From positions 3,900,001 through 3,964,000 of the forward strand of contig NZ_CP023315.3 in assembly GCF_002310375.3 (NCBI RefSeq): 64,000 bases of DNA, written 5' to 3'. This DNA is from Caulobacter vibrioides. Lineage in GTDB: Bacteria > Pseudomonadota > Alphaproteobacteria > Caulobacterales > Caulobacteraceae. This document shows, one piece after another, positions 9,706-18,937 of the stretch. Each line of letters begins with the position of its first letter. Within the stretch, counting starts at the first letter, position 1. A model generated the notes under the pieces. That model was given only the letters and a program-made list of their open reading frames with translations, made no database searches and was not told where the DNA came from. Both the position numbers and the translations under genes were made by a program.

Positions 9706-10780
9706 ACGCGAGGCGGCCAAGGCCGCGTTCCTGTCCGCCAACGGCTTCGGCGACGTCCGCCGCGAGTCGCTGGGCGGCGACGCCTCGACCCGCGCCTATG
9801 AGCGGCTGCATCGGGGCGAGCAAAGCTACATGTTCATGGACCAGCCGCCCTCGGTCGAAACCGCCCCTTGCCCGCCTGACGCCTCGCCGGCCGAGCGCGC
9901 CGCTCTGGGCTACAACGCTCTGGCGCGCCTGGCGGCCGGCCGCGTGGACGCCTTCGTGGCCTGCGCGGGGTGGCTCAACGCCCAAGGCCTATCGGCTCCC
10001 AAGGTTCTGGCCGCAGACCCAGCCGCAGGCTTGGCCGTGCTGGAGGACCTTGGCGATGATCTCTATGCGCGCCTGATCGAGGCCGGAACCGATGAGGCTC
10101 CACTCTATGACGCCGCGATCGATGGCCTCCTGGCGATCCACGCGGCTTCGACGCCAAAGGTCCTCAGCTACGACGGCTCGACCTGGCCGCTGCTGACCTA
10201 TGACGATCTGGCCCTGAAGACCGCGCACGACATCTTCATCGAGTGGCAGCCAAGGTTCCGCGACATCACCTTCGATGCGGCGGCGCTGGCCGAATGGGAA
10301 GCGATCTGGGCGCCGATCCGGGCCAAGGGCGAGGCCGACGCGACCGTCTTCTGCCATCGCGACTATCACGCCGAGAACCTGATCTGGTTGCCCAAGCGCG
10401 ACGGCGCGGCCCGGGTCGGCATGCTGGACTTTCAGGACGCGGTGCTGGCCCATCCGGCCTGGGACCTCTCCATGCTGCTACACGACGCCCGCCGCACTGT
10501 CTCGCCGGAGCGCGAGGCCGCCTGCCTCGAACGCTATCTCGCCGCCCGCCCCGAGTTGGACCGCACCGCCTTCCTGGCCGACTACCATGCGCTGGGCGCG
10601 CTCAACATCATCCGGATCCTGGGCATCTTCGCCCGCCTGGTGACCCGCGACGGCAAGCCCCGCTACGCCGACTTCATTCCGCGTCTGTGGGTCTATCTGG
10701 ACGTCTGCTTCGCCGACCCCGCCCTGGCCGAGCTGAAAGCGTGGTTTGATCGCTACGTGCCCGTGGAGACGCGTCGATGA
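9689..10780 (+). CDS. amgK: Anomeric N-acetylmuramate/N-acetylglucosamine kinase
   Basis: The 363-residue aminoglycoside-phosphotransferase-fold kinase shows the catalytic loop FCHRDYHAENLIWL and the metal-binding MLDFQDAV. In Pseudomonas AmgK phosphorylates the anomeric carbon of MurNAc recovered from the wall, and MurU then makes UDP-MurNAc, bypassing de novo synthesis and its fosfomycin-sensitive step. The direct partner murU follows with an ATGA overlap. The start is GTG at 9689, with TTG at 9695 as an alternative. Confidence 0.92.
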   Translation: MTLSSEREAAKAAFLSANGFGDVRRESLGGDASTRAYERLHRGEQSYMFMDQPPSVETAPCPPDASPAERAALGYNALARLAAGRVDAFVACAGWLNAQGLSAPKVLAADPAAGLAVLEDLGDDLYARLIEAGTDEAPLYDAAIDGLLAIHAASTPKVLSYDGSTWPLLTYDDLALKTAHDIFIEWQPRFRDITFDAAALAEWEAIWAPIRAKGEADATVFCHRDYHAENLIWLPKRDGAARVGMLDFQDAVLAHPAWDLSMLLHDARRTVSPEREAACLERYLAARPELDRTAFLADYHALGALNIIRILGIFARLVTRDGKPRYADFIPRLWVYLDVCFADPALAELKAWFDRYVPVETRR

Positions 10781-11505
10781 GCAAGGCGCCCAAGATGGCC
10801 ATGGTGCTGGCCGCAGGCCTTGGCACCCGCATGCGCCCCCTGACCAATGACCGGCCCAAGGCCCTGGTCGAGGTCGCCGGCAAGGCGCTGATCGACCACA
10901 TGCTAGATCGGCTCGTCGCGGCCGGCGTCGAGACGGCCGTGGTCAACGTCCACTACTTCGCCGATCTGGTGGAGGCGCACCTGCGGGCCCGCCAGGCCAA
11001 GGGCCTCGCCCCCCGAATCATCATTTCCGACGAGCGCGCCCAGGCGCTGGAGACCGGCGGCGGGATCAAGTACGCCTTGGCCCTGCTGGGCGAGGCGCCG
11101 GTGTTCGTCGCCAATATCGACTCGATCTGGATCGAACACGCGGGCGCCGCCGTCGACGCGGTGGCCGCCGCCTGGGATCCTAAGCGGATGGACGTGTGCC
11201 TGATGCTGGCCTCGACCACCGGCTCGCTGGGCTTCCACGACACAGGCGATGTGTTCCTCAGCGCCGACGGCGTGGTGCGTTTCAAGGACGCCGGAGAGAT
11301 CGCGCCGCTCGTCTATGTCGGCGTTCATATCTGCAAGCCGGAGATCACGGCCGATGGTCCCGACGGGCCGTTTTCGCTGCTGCCGCTCTGGAAACGTCTG
11401 GCCACCGAGGGCCGGGTCCACGGCGTAGCCCCCGAGGGCCTCTGGATGCATGTCGGCGATCCGCAGGCCAAGCTCGCGGCCGAAGCCAGGCTCGCCGAGG
11501 CATGA
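10777..11505 (+). CDS. murU: N-acetylmuramate alpha-1-phosphate uridylyltransferase
   Basis: The 242-residue nucleotidyltransferase starts with the signature LAAGLGTRMRPLT followed by DRPKALVEVAGK, the nucleotide-binding loop of sugar-phosphate nucleotidylyltransferases. Its position immediately after amgK identifies it as MurU rather than a generic hexose-1-phosphate enzyme. It would convert MurNAc-1-phosphate to UDP-MurNAc in wall recycling. It is joined by ATGA overlaps to amgK upstream and addB downstream. Confidence 0.92.
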   Translation: MSKAPKMAMVLAAGLGTRMRPLTNDRPKALVEVAGKALIDHMLDRLVAAGVETAVVNVHYFADLVEAHLRARQAKGLAPRIIISDERAQALETGGGIKYALALLGEAPVFVANIDSIWIEHAGAAVDAVAAAWDPKRMDVCLMLASTTGSLGFHDTGDVFLSADGVVRFKDAGEIAPLVYVGVHICKPEITADGPDGPFSLLPLWKRLATEGRVHGVAPEGLWMHVGDPQAKLAAEARLAEA

Positions 11506-14492
11506 GCGGGTCCGCGCCGTTCTTCGACCGTGAAGGGCCGCGCTGGTATTCGATCCCGGCGCACCGCCCGTTCGTCGACGATTTGGCGCGCGGTCTTCTG
11601 AATACGCTGGAGCCGCTGGGGCCCGAGGCGCTGCCGCGCGCCACGGTGCTGACCCCGACCCGCCGGGGCGCGCGAGCCTTGGCCGACGCCTTCCTGGCCG
11701 TCGGCGGCGGGCGGGCGCTGCTGCTGCCGCAGATCCGGCCGCTGGGCGATCTGGACGAAGGCGAGCCGCCGTTCGAGCCGGGGGAGCTGTCCCTGACTCT
11801 GCCGCCGGCGATCTCGTCGCGGCGGCGGCGGTTCGAACTGGCGAGGCTGGTGACCGACCACGGCGACAAGCTGTCGTTCAAGCCCGGCCCTGTTCAGGCG
11901 CTGGAACTGGCCAAGGCGCTCAGCGAGTTTCTCGACAGCTGCCAGATCGAGGAAGTGAATTTCGACGATAAGCTGGACGGCCTGGCGGAGGGCGATCTGG
12001 CCCAGCACTGGCAGGTCTCGGCCCGGTTCCTGCGGTCCGTGCTGCGGGCCTGGTCGGCGCGCCTGAATGATCTTGGTCTGATCGACGTCTCCGAACGTCG
12101 CGTGCGACTGCTACGCGCTCTTGAGGCCCAGTGGCGCGACAACCCGCCGACCGAGGTGCTGGTCGCCGCCGGTTCGACCGGCACCGCGCCAGCGACCGCC
12201 GACCTGCTGCGGGTCATCGCCGCCGCGCCCAAGGGGGCCGTGGTGCTGCCGGGCCTGGACGAGGATCTCGCAGACACCGCCTGGGCCAAGATCGAGGGCT
12301 CCCAGGGCGAGCAGCATCCGCAGGGGGCGATGAAGCGCCTGCTGGACCGCGCCGGCGTCTCGCGCGCCGAGGTCCGCGCCTGGGTTCCCGAGGTCGACAG
12401 CCGCGGCCGCTGGCGGCGTCGCATCGTCAACGAGGCGCTGCGTCCCGCCGAAGCCACCGCCGACTGGCTGAGCCAGATCGCCGCCCTGCGCGCCGAGGCT
12501 CCCGGCCTCGACCCGATCGCCGAAGGACTGAAGGGGTTCTCGGTCATCGCCGCCCGCGCCGAGGAGGACGCCGCCGGCGCCTGCGCGCTCCTGCTGCGCG
12601 AGGCTCTAGAGCATCCAGACCGCACGGCGGCCCTCGTCACCCCCGACCAGACCCTGGCGCGCCGGGTCATGACTCGCCTGCAGCGGTGGGGCGTCATCCC
12701 CGACAGCTCGGCCGGCGCGCCGCTGGCCGCCGCTGGGGCGGCGATCCTGGCTTTGCACCTGGCGAGGCTCGTCGAGGAGCCCCTCAACCCGGTTCGCCTG
12801 CTGGCCTTCGCCAAGCATCCGCTCGTCCTAGGCGAGGATGAGGCGCCCGCCGCCGCGCTGCTGGAGCGCAAGGGCTTGCGCGGCGCAGCGCCCGGTTCGG
12901 CCGATGGACTGCGCGCGCGCCTTCGCGACGCGCCGGACGCCCTGGCCTTGGCCGAACGCATCCTCGCCGCCGTGGACCATGCCGCTGCGCCCTATGGCGG
13001 CGGAAAGCACGCCGCCCCCGCCCGGGCGGCCCAGGCTCTGGTCGAGGCGCTGGAGTCGCTGATCGCGCCCCATCGTCTCTGGGCGGGCAACGCCGGCGAG
13101 TGCCTGGGAACGCTGATGGCCGCCCTGATCCAGGACGGCGAGCCCCTGCCCGACGCCTCGCCCCAGGCCTTCGCCGATATTCTCGACCGCCTGGTCAATG
13201 AGGAGACCGTCCGCGTGGGCGGGGCGACGCATCCGCGTCTGCGCATCCTCGGCGCCATCGAGGCGCGGCTGGTGCGCGCCGACCGCCTGGTGCTCGCAGG
13301 GCTGGAGGAAGGCGTCTGGCCGCAAGGTGCGCCGATCGATCCGTTCCTGTCGCGGCCGATGCGCCAGCGCCTGGGCCTGCCGCCGCCCGAGCGCCGGATC
13401 GGCCTGACCGCCCACGACTTCGCCCAAGCCGCCAGCGCGCCGGACGTGGTTCTGGTCCATTGCGAGCGGCGCGGCGGCGCGCCGGCCGTCGAATCGCGCT
13501 GGCTGTGGCGCCTGAAGACCCTGGCCGCTGGCGCGGGCCTCGAATTGCCGCGTCGCGATGATGTGACCGACTGGGTCCGCGCCCTGGACGCGCCGGGGCC
13601 CTATACGCCGATCGGCCGCCCCGCGCCCAAGCCGCCCGTTGAGGACCGCCCACGCAAGATGGCGGTGACGCGCGTCGAGGCCCTGACCCGCGACCCCTAC
13701 GCCGTCTGGGCGCGGGACATCCTCAAGCTCTATCCGCTGGAGCGACCCGACGAACCGGTCGAGGCGCGGGCGCGCGGCACCGCCATCCACGCCGCCTTCG
13801 AAACGTTCGCCGAGCTCTATCCCGACGCCGTGCCGGCCGAAGCGGCGTCGGCTTTCGAGAAGCTCTATGTCGACGCCCTGGTCAGCGCCGGCATGCCGCC
13901 CACCGCCCTGGCCCGCGAGAAAGCCCTGGCCCGCGAGGCCGCCGCCTGGGTCGCCGACTGGGAGCGCCAGCGCCGCGCCCATGTGCGCCGCATCGTCGTC
14001 GAGGCCGAGGGCAAGCTGGACCTCGTCATCAACGGCCGCCCGTTCACGCTGACCGCCAAGGCCGACCGTATCGAGCCGACGCCGGACGGAACCGCCCACA
14101 TTCTCGACTACAAGACCGGCGCCGCGCCGTCGCAGAAGCAGGTCGACACCGGCTTCTCGCCGCAGCTGACCCTGACGGCGGCGATTCTGATGAACGGCGG
14201 GTTCCCGGATCTCGGCAAGCCGACGCCCGGCGACCTGACCTATGTCCGCGTCACGGGCCGACGCCCCGCGGGTGAGGAGCAGGTCCGGGCCAAGGGCGAC
14301 GGCGCAAGCGAGGAGGCTGCGCGCAAGGCGCTGGAGGGCCTGTCGTCCCTGATCGCCCGTTATGACGACCCGGACGAGCCGTACCGCTCGCGGGTCGCGC
14401 CGCAGTTCGTCAAGGAGCACCCCGGCGACTATGCGCACCTGGCGCGCGTGTTCGAATGGTCGACCAGCGGCGACGACGGAGAAGGCGAATGA
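11502..14492 (+). CDS. addB: Double-strand break repair helicase/nuclease subunit AddB
   Basis: This 996-residue subunit of the AddAB (RecBCD-like) enzyme has an inactivated helicase-like N-terminal region. It ends in a PD-(D/E)xK nuclease domain with the ILDYKTG motif at about residue 868 and an upstream RGTAIHAAFE helix. The four cysteines that hold an Fe-S cluster in Bacillus AddB are not visible around this domain. The ATG at 11502 overlaps the murU stop, so the longer open frame starting inside murU is not used. AddAB resects DNA ends for RecA loading. Confidence 0.95.
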   Translation: MSGSAPFFDREGPRWYSIPAHRPFVDDLARGLLNTLEPLGPEALPRATVLTPTRRGARALADAFLAVGGGRALLLPQIRPLGDLDEGEPPFEPGELSLTLPPAISSRRRRFELARLVTDHGDKLSFKPGPVQALELAKALSEFLDSCQIEEVNFDDKLDGLAEGDLAQHWQVSARFLRSVLRAWSARLNDLGLIDVSERRVRLLRALEAQWRDNPPTEVLVAAGSTGTAPATADLLRVIAAAPKGAVVLPGLDEDLADTAWAKIEGSQGEQHPQGAMKRLLDRAGVSRAEVRAWVPEVDSRGRWRRRIVNEALRPAEATADWLSQIAALRAEAPGLDPIAEGLKGFSVIAARAEEDAAGACALLLREALEHPDRTAALVTPDQTLARRVMTRLQRWGVIPDSSAGAPLAAAGAAILALHLARLVEEPLNPVRLLAFAKHPLVLGEDEAPAAALLERKGLRGAAPGSADGLRARLRDAPDALALAERILAAVDHAAAPYGGGKHAAPARAAQALVEALESLIAPHRLWAGNAGECLGTLMAALIQDGEPLPDASPQAFADILDRLVNEETVRVGGATHPRLRILGAIEARLVRADRLVLAGLEEGVWPQGAPIDPFLSRPMRQRLGLPPPERRIGLTAHDFAQAASAPDVVLVHCERRGGAPAVESRWLWRLKTLAAGAGLELPRRDDVTDWVRALDAPGPYTPIGRPAPKPPVEDRPRKMAVTRVEALTRDPYAVWARDILKLYPLERPDEPVEARARGTAIHAAFETFAELYPDAVPAEAASAFEKLYVDALVSAGMPPTALAREKALAREAAAWVADWERQRRAHVRRIVVEAEGKLDLVINGRPFTLTAKADRIEPTPDGTAHILDYKTGAAPSQKQVDTGFSPQLTLTAAILMNGGFPDLGKPTPGDLTYVRVTGRRPAGEEQVRAKGDGASEEAARKALEGLSSLIARYDDPDEPYRSRVAPQFVKEHPGDYAHLARVFEWSTSGDDGEGE

Positions 14493-14626
14493 GCGCGTTC
14501 TCGCAAATCCTCCCCCCAGAGGGGGAGGTGTCGGCGCAGCCGACGGAGGGGGAAGCGTTGTGGGTGGGACTACTCCTCCCCCCGCCGGTCCTCCGGACCG
14601 CCTCCCCCACGGGGGGAGGATTATGA
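14489..14626 (+). other. Bridging reading frame through the repeat between addB and addA (possible 45-residue leader peptide)
   Basis: An ATG at 14489 overlaps the addB stop (ATGA). Its frame stays open for 45 codons across the whole palindromic element, and its TGA at 14624-14626 overlaps the addA ATG (14623). The peptide is Pro/Gly-rich and repeat-derived (it begins MSAFSQILPPEGEVSAQ). It is unlikely to have a function as a protein, but reading it would carry ribosomes from addB to addA. Confidence 0.35.
14506..14622. repeat. Intergenic palindromic repeat, family A copy 1
   Basis: This 117 bp element has perfect 12 bp terminal inverted repeats (AATCCTCCCCCC at 14506-14517 and its complement at 14611-14622). 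Inner hairpins include GTCGGC-GCA-GCCGAC. Related copies lie at 20259-20388 and 24179-24294. It fills the addB-addA gap, and its right arm (GGGGGGAGGATT) provides the GGAGG ribosome site for addA. Confidence 0.85.
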
Positions 14627-17600
14627 CGCACGATCCTCAGCGCATCGCCGCCGACCCGACGATCTCAGCCTTCGTCACCGCCAACGCCGGTTCAGGCAAG
14701 ACCAAGACGCTGATCGACCGCGTCGCCCGCCTGCTGCTGGCCGGGGTCGAGCCGCAGGCGATCCTCTGCGTGACCTACACCAAGGCCGCCGCCGCCGAGA
14801 TGCAGCGCCGCCTGTTCGACCGGCTGGGCAAGTGGTCGGTGACCAGCGACACGGATCTACGCACCGAACTGGTCAAATTGGTCGGCGAGGCCGACGCCTA
14901 TTATGACGCCAAGGGCCTCTCGGACGCCCGGGCCCTGTTCGCCAAGGCGCTGGAGACGCCGGGCGGCCTGAAGATCCAGACCATCCACGCCTTCTGCGAG
15001 AAGCTCTTGCGGCGCTTTCCGCTGGAGGCCGGGGTCTCGCCAGGCTTCACCGTGATGGACGACCAGGCCGGCGCCGCCATCGCCCGCGCCGCCCGTCGCG
15101 CCACCGCCGGCTGGGTCGATCGTCACGAGGACGCTTTCTCCGAAGCCTACGCCCGGTTTTCGGTCGCGCTGGATTTCCAGAGCTTCGAGGCGATGTTCGC
15201 CGGCTTTGAAGCTCGGCGTGGCCAGATCATGACCCACATCCAGGCGTGTGGCGGTCTTTCAGAAGCCGTCGCAGATGCTTGGTCGCGCTGCGGCTTCGAG
15301 CAACCGACCTCGGCCGTCGACCTCGGGACCCAGGCCATGCGGCGACTGGATCTGGCCGCCTGGCGCGCCGCAGCGACCGTGCTGTTCGACGGCGGCGGCA
15401 AGCAGGACGCCAAGTACGCTGAAGCCCTCGCCGCCGTAGCCCGCGACCCGGACGCCACGCTGGACCTGGCCTTGCGCGCCCTCTTCACCGAAGGCGGCGA
15501 GGGGACGCCCGCGACCTGGCCGGCCAAGACCTCGGGCCTGAAAAGCCGCGAGGACCTGCGCGAGGCCCTCCTGCTGGAGCAGGCCAAGCTGGAGGCCGCC
15601 CGCGAACAGGTCCGCGCCGCCAAGGTGGCCGAAGACACGGCCGACGCGCTGCGACTGGCGGCGCTCTATGTCGAATCCCATCGGATCGAGAAGGAAGCGC
15701 GTGGCGCGCTCGACTTCACCGACCTGATCGACAAGACGCGGCTGCTGCTGACCGAGAAGGTCGAGGCCGCCTGGGTGCTCTACAAGCTGGACGGCGGCAT
15801 CGACCACATTCTGCTTGATGAAGCGCAGGACACCGCGCCCGAGCAGTGGGAGATCCTGCGCGCCCTGACCGCCGACTTCTTCGTCGGCGAGACGTCCGAA
15901 GGCTGGAGCGGCCGCCGCGCCGAGCGGACCCTGTTCGTGGTCGGCGACGAGAAGCAGTCGATCTACTCGTTCCAGGGCGCCGACCCGACACGTCTGCTGG
16001 AAGAGACCCAGGGCTATATTTCGCGGATCGAGGCGGTCGGCGCGGTCGGCAAGGGCGTGCCGCTGACGGTCTCGTATCGCTCGACCCACCAGGTCCTGAG
16101 CTTCGTCGACGCCCTGTTCTCCGATCCGGACACCCGCGAAGGGGTGCCGCCCCCCGTCGGCCAGGATCTGGTTCGGCACGAACTGTTCCGGCACGGCCAT
16201 CCTGGTTGCGTCGACCTCTGGCCGCTGACCCGTGAACTGCCCGGCGAGGACCGCGAGGCCTGGGAGAGGCCGCTCGACGAAGAGGGCGAGCGCAGCGCCA
16301 ATCGTCGCCTGGCCGAAGCGATCGCCGCCGAGACCAAGGCGATCCTGGATCGCGGCGATGCGGTCTTCGACAAGGATCTTGGGCGTCATCGCGCCGCCCA
16401 TGCCGGCGACATTCTCGTCCTTGTTCGCCGACGCAAGGCGCTGTTCGAGGAGATCATCCGCGCCCTGAAGCGGCGTGGCGTCCCGGTGGCGGGGGCCGAC
16501 CGCCTGGCGCTGTCCAGCCACATCGCCTTCGAGGATCTGGTGGCGCTGGGCCGGTTCATCCTGTTCCCTGATGACGACCTGACCCTGGCGGCGCTGTTGA
16601 AGGCACCGTTCTGCGGCCTTGGCGATGACGACGTCTATGCGCTGGCCAAGGGGCGCCGGGCGACGCTCTGGGCCGAACTTGTGCGCAGGTCGGAGGAACG
16701 CCCCGGATGGGCCGCCGCCCGTGCCGTTCTCGACTGGGCGCTGGTCGAAGGCCGCCGCCGCCAGCCGTTCGAGTTCTACGCCGGCTGGCTGGGGCTGACC
16801 GACACCTCCGGCCGCTCGCACCGCGCCAAGGTGCTGACCCGTCTGGGCGCCGAGGCTGAAGAGGCGCTGGACGAGTTCCTGGCCCAGGTGATGGAGGCCG
16901 AGCAGCGCGGCGTCCGCGACCTGGAGGCCCTGGTCGCCGACTTCGCGGCGCTGGACATCATCGTCAAGCGCGAGATGGAAGGCGCCCGCCGCGAGGTCCG
17001 GGTGATGACCGCCCACGGCTCCAAGGGCCTGGAGGCGCCGATCGTCTTCCTGCCCGAGACCACCGTGAAACGCGGCGCCGGCGGCTCGCCGCTGCTGGTC
17101 ACCGAGGACGGCGGCCTGCTCTGGTGCGCCTCCGGCAAGGGCGACTGCGCCGCCTCGGCCAAGGCGCGCACGCTGCGCGAGGACAAAGAGGCGCAAGAGG
17201 CCCTGCGCCTGCTCTATGTGGCCCTCACCCGGGCCCGCGAGCGGCTGATTCTCTGCGGCCGCATCGACGCCCGCACCAAGGACGACAAGGTCGGCGGCTG
17301 GTACGCGGCGGCCCGCGCCGCATTCGCCCATCCCGACATTGCGCCGGGCGTGCGGACGATCGGCGACGGCGACACGGCGTTCCTGCGCTACGGCCCCGAT
17401 CCGCTGAGCGCGCCGAGAGTCGCCCCCACCGAGGCCGCCGTCGCCGCCCCGCCCGTCTGGATCATGGCGCAGGCCACGCCCGAGCCCGCCGCCGCCCGCT
17501 ATGCCGCGCCGTCGCGGCTAGAGGATAACGCCCGCGTCCCCGCGCCATCGCCCCTGGCCAGGGTCGCCGGTCTTGGCCGGTATCGGCGCGGCGAGCTCAT

Positions 17601-18087
17601 TCACAAGCTTCTCCAGCTGCTGCCGGACCTACCGCCGAGCCAACGACCCGACGCGGCGCGGCGCATCCTGGCGGCCGAGCGCGACCTGACCGACGCTCAG
17701 CGGGAAGAGATGGCGAGCGCGGCGTTCGGGGTGCTCGACGACGCGCAGTTCGCGGCGGTGTTCGGGCCCAATTCACGCGCCGAGGTCGCCTTGGCCGGGA
17801 CCAGCACGCATCTGCCAGAGGGTCTGGCGGTCTCTGGACGGGTCGACCGGCTGGTGGTTGATGACGCCCGCGTGCTGGTGGTGGATTACAAGACCAACCG
17901 CCCCTCGCCCGATCAGATCGAGGACGCCGACACCGCCTATCTGGCCCAGATGGCGGTCTACGCCGCTGTGCTGCGCGAGGTGTTCCCGGGCCGCGTAGTG
18001 GAGGCGGCGCTGGTGTGGACGGACGGCCCCAAACTGATGCCTGTTCCAGAAAAGGTGATGGCCCAGGCGCTGGCGCGGCTGACCTAG
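14623..18087 (+). CDS. addA: Double-strand break repair helicase AddA
   Basis: The 1154-residue UvrD-like helicase/nuclease has Walker A ANAGSGKT at 20-27 and the DExx box LLDEAQDTAPEQWE. Later helicase motifs include VGDEKQSIYSFQGADP and the LYVALTRARERL motif near the end of the helicase core. A C-terminal nuclease domain carries VVDYKTNRPS. The start at 14623 sits 3-8 bases after a GGAGG sequence contributed by the flanking repeat. It is the motor partner of AddB. Confidence 0.96.
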   Translation: MTHDPQRIAADPTISAFVTANAGSGKTKTLIDRVARLLLAGVEPQAILCVTYTKAAAAEMQRRLFDRLGKWSVTSDTDLRTELVKLVGEADAYYDAKGLSDARALFAKALETPGGLKIQTIHAFCEKLLRRFPLEAGVSPGFTVMDDQAGAAIARAARRATAGWVDRHEDAFSEAYARFSVALDFQSFEAMFAGFEARRGQIMTHIQACGGLSEAVADAWSRCGFEQPTSAVDLGTQAMRRLDLAAWRAAATVLFDGGGKQDAKYAEALAAVARDPDATLDLALRALFTEGGEGTPATWPAKTSGLKSREDLREALLLEQAKLEAAREQVRAAKVAEDTADALRLAALYVESHRIEKEARGALDFTDLIDKTRLLLTEKVEAAWVLYKLDGGIDHILLDEAQDTAPEQWEILRALTADFFVGETSEGWSGRRAERTLFVVGDEKQSIYSFQGADPTRLLEETQGYISRIEAVGAVGKGVPLTVSYRSTHQVLSFVDALFSDPDTREGVPPPVGQDLVRHELFRHGHPGCVDLWPLTRELPGEDREAWERPLDEEGERSANRRLAEAIAAETKAILDRGDAVFDKDLGRHRAAHAGDILVLVRRRKALFEEIIRALKRRGVPVAGADRLALSSHIAFEDLVALGRFILFPDDDLTLAALLKAPFCGLGDDDVYALAKGRRATLWAELVRRSEERPGWAAARAVLDWALVEGRRRQPFEFYAGWLGLTDTSGRSHRAKVLTRLGAEAEEALDEFLAQVMEAEQRGVRDLEALVADFAALDIIVKREMEGARREVRVMTAHGSKGLEAPIVFLPETTVKRGAGGSPLLVTEDGGLLWCASGKGDCAASAKARTLREDKEAQEALRLLYVALTRARERLILCGRIDARTKDDKVGGWYAAARAAFAHPDIAPGVRTIGDGDTAFLRYGPDPLSAPRVAPTEAAVAAPPVWIMAQATPEPAAARYAAPSRLEDNARVPAPSPLARVAGLGRYRRGELIHKLLQLLPDLPPSQRPDAARRILAAERDLTDAQREEMASAAFGVLDDAQFAAVFGPNSRAEVALAGTSTHLPEGLAVSGRVDRLVVDDARVLVVDYKTNRPSPDQIEDADTAYLAQMAVYAAVLREVFPGRVVEAALVWTDGPKLMPVPEKVMAQALARLT

Positions 18088-18212
18088 CCCGTTGCCGGGG
18101 GTCTCGCGTCCTCCTACATCTTGATGCAAGCCTCCGGAACGATTCCGGATTTGACCCCTTATCGCGTCCTCCGCGCCGGAAACGGCGGCGTGACGCCAGA
18201 CTGGAGCAGACC

Positions 18213-18548
18213 ATGAGCACCGTTGCGGTGACCGACGCCACCTTCGAAGCCGACGTCCTGAAGTCGAGCAAGCCCGTCCTCGTCGATTTCTGGGCCGAAT
18301 GGTGCGGTCCGTGCAAGCAGATCGCCCCGGCGCTGGAGCAGCTCTCCGAGGAATTGGCCGACGTGGTGACGATCGCCAAGGTCAATATCGAGGACAGCCC
18401 GACGACGCCGTCGCGCTACGGCGTTCGCGGCATCCCGACCATGATGCTGTTCCGCGATGGCCAGATGACCTCGATGAAGGTCGGCGCCATGCCCAAGCAG
18501 AAGATCCTGGAATGGCTGAACGAAGCCGGCGTCCAGCAACCGGCCTGA
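18213..18548 (+). CDS. trxA: Thioredoxin
   Basis: This 111-residue protein has the active-site WCGPC with Cys31 and Cys34, followed by the conserved GIPTMMLF cis-proline loop. It is a general disulfide reductant in the cytoplasm. It lies about 125 bases after addA and is followed by a strong terminator, so it may have its own promoter within 18088-18212. The frame extends upstream to 18015 over addA, but ATG 18213 begins the known fold. Confidence 0.97.
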   Translation: MSTVAVTDATFEADVLKSSKPVLVDFWAEWCGPCKQIAPALEQLSEELADVVTIAKVNIEDSPTTPSRYGVRGIPTMMLFRDGQMTSMKVGAMPKQKILEWLNEAGVQQPA

Positions 18549-18572
18549 TCGGCCCCGCGCGCTGAATTGAAG

Positions 18573-18605
18573 ACGCCCGCTCCGGTTCGCCGGGGCGGGC
18601 GTTTT
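18573..18605 (+). terminator. Rho-independent terminator of trxA
   Basis: A 13 bp GC-rich stem (18573-18585 with 18590-18602, one G-T pair) is capped by a TTCG tetraloop and followed by TTT, 24 bases after the trxA stop. Confidence 0.9.
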
Positions 18606-18744
18606 GCGTTGCGAGATCCTGACCCTCCAGGCGGATGCCGGGACCCAGATCGAACCCCGTGACGCGTCACCTGCCGAAAGGGAGGTCGGCGCGAACCCGC
18701 TCAGGGCTCAGGATGTCGCCGGGGAGTTCGGATGAGGAAGGGAC

Positions 18745-18852
18745 CTACTTTTTCCCTGTCGCGATAAACGGCGAGACCGGCGTCGGCGGCGGCTTCTTCT
18801 CGGCCTTCGGTTTGCGGATTTCCTTGTTCGACTTTTTCTGACCCTTGGCCAT
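18745..18852 (-). CDS. Conserved short basic protein of 35 residues
   Basis: A 35-codon frame encodes a lysine-rich peptide that begins MAKGQKKSNKEIRKPKAEKK and continues with a proline-rich middle. The KSN(K/R)E-x-KPK-type core recurs in short hypothetical proteins of many proteobacteria as I recall them, which supports reality despite the size. It lies downstream of folC on the same strand, 86 bases past its stop. No function is known; the charge suggests nucleic-acid or ribosome contact, which is only a guess. Confidence 0.7.
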   Translation of the reverse strand: MAKGQKKSNKEIRKPKAEKKPPPTPVSPFIATGKK

Positions 18853-18937
18853 CGGTGGTTCCTGCCAGGACGGGCGCGCCCACCGAGAATGTCCGCCGGG
18901 CCGTGCCGCCCTATCGGCGTGGGACCCTCTTACGCCC

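Noticed and set aside
11196..11501. N-terminal extension of AddB within murU
   Set aside because: The open frame extends upstream by 102 codons, but these overlap murU out of frame and look random. The ATG at the murU stop is the proper start.
18132..18160. GGAAC upstream of trxA as a sigma-T promoter
   Set aside because: The base run 16 bases later is CCTT, not CGTT, and the GGAAC belongs to the local dyad CCGGAA-CGA-TTCCGG.
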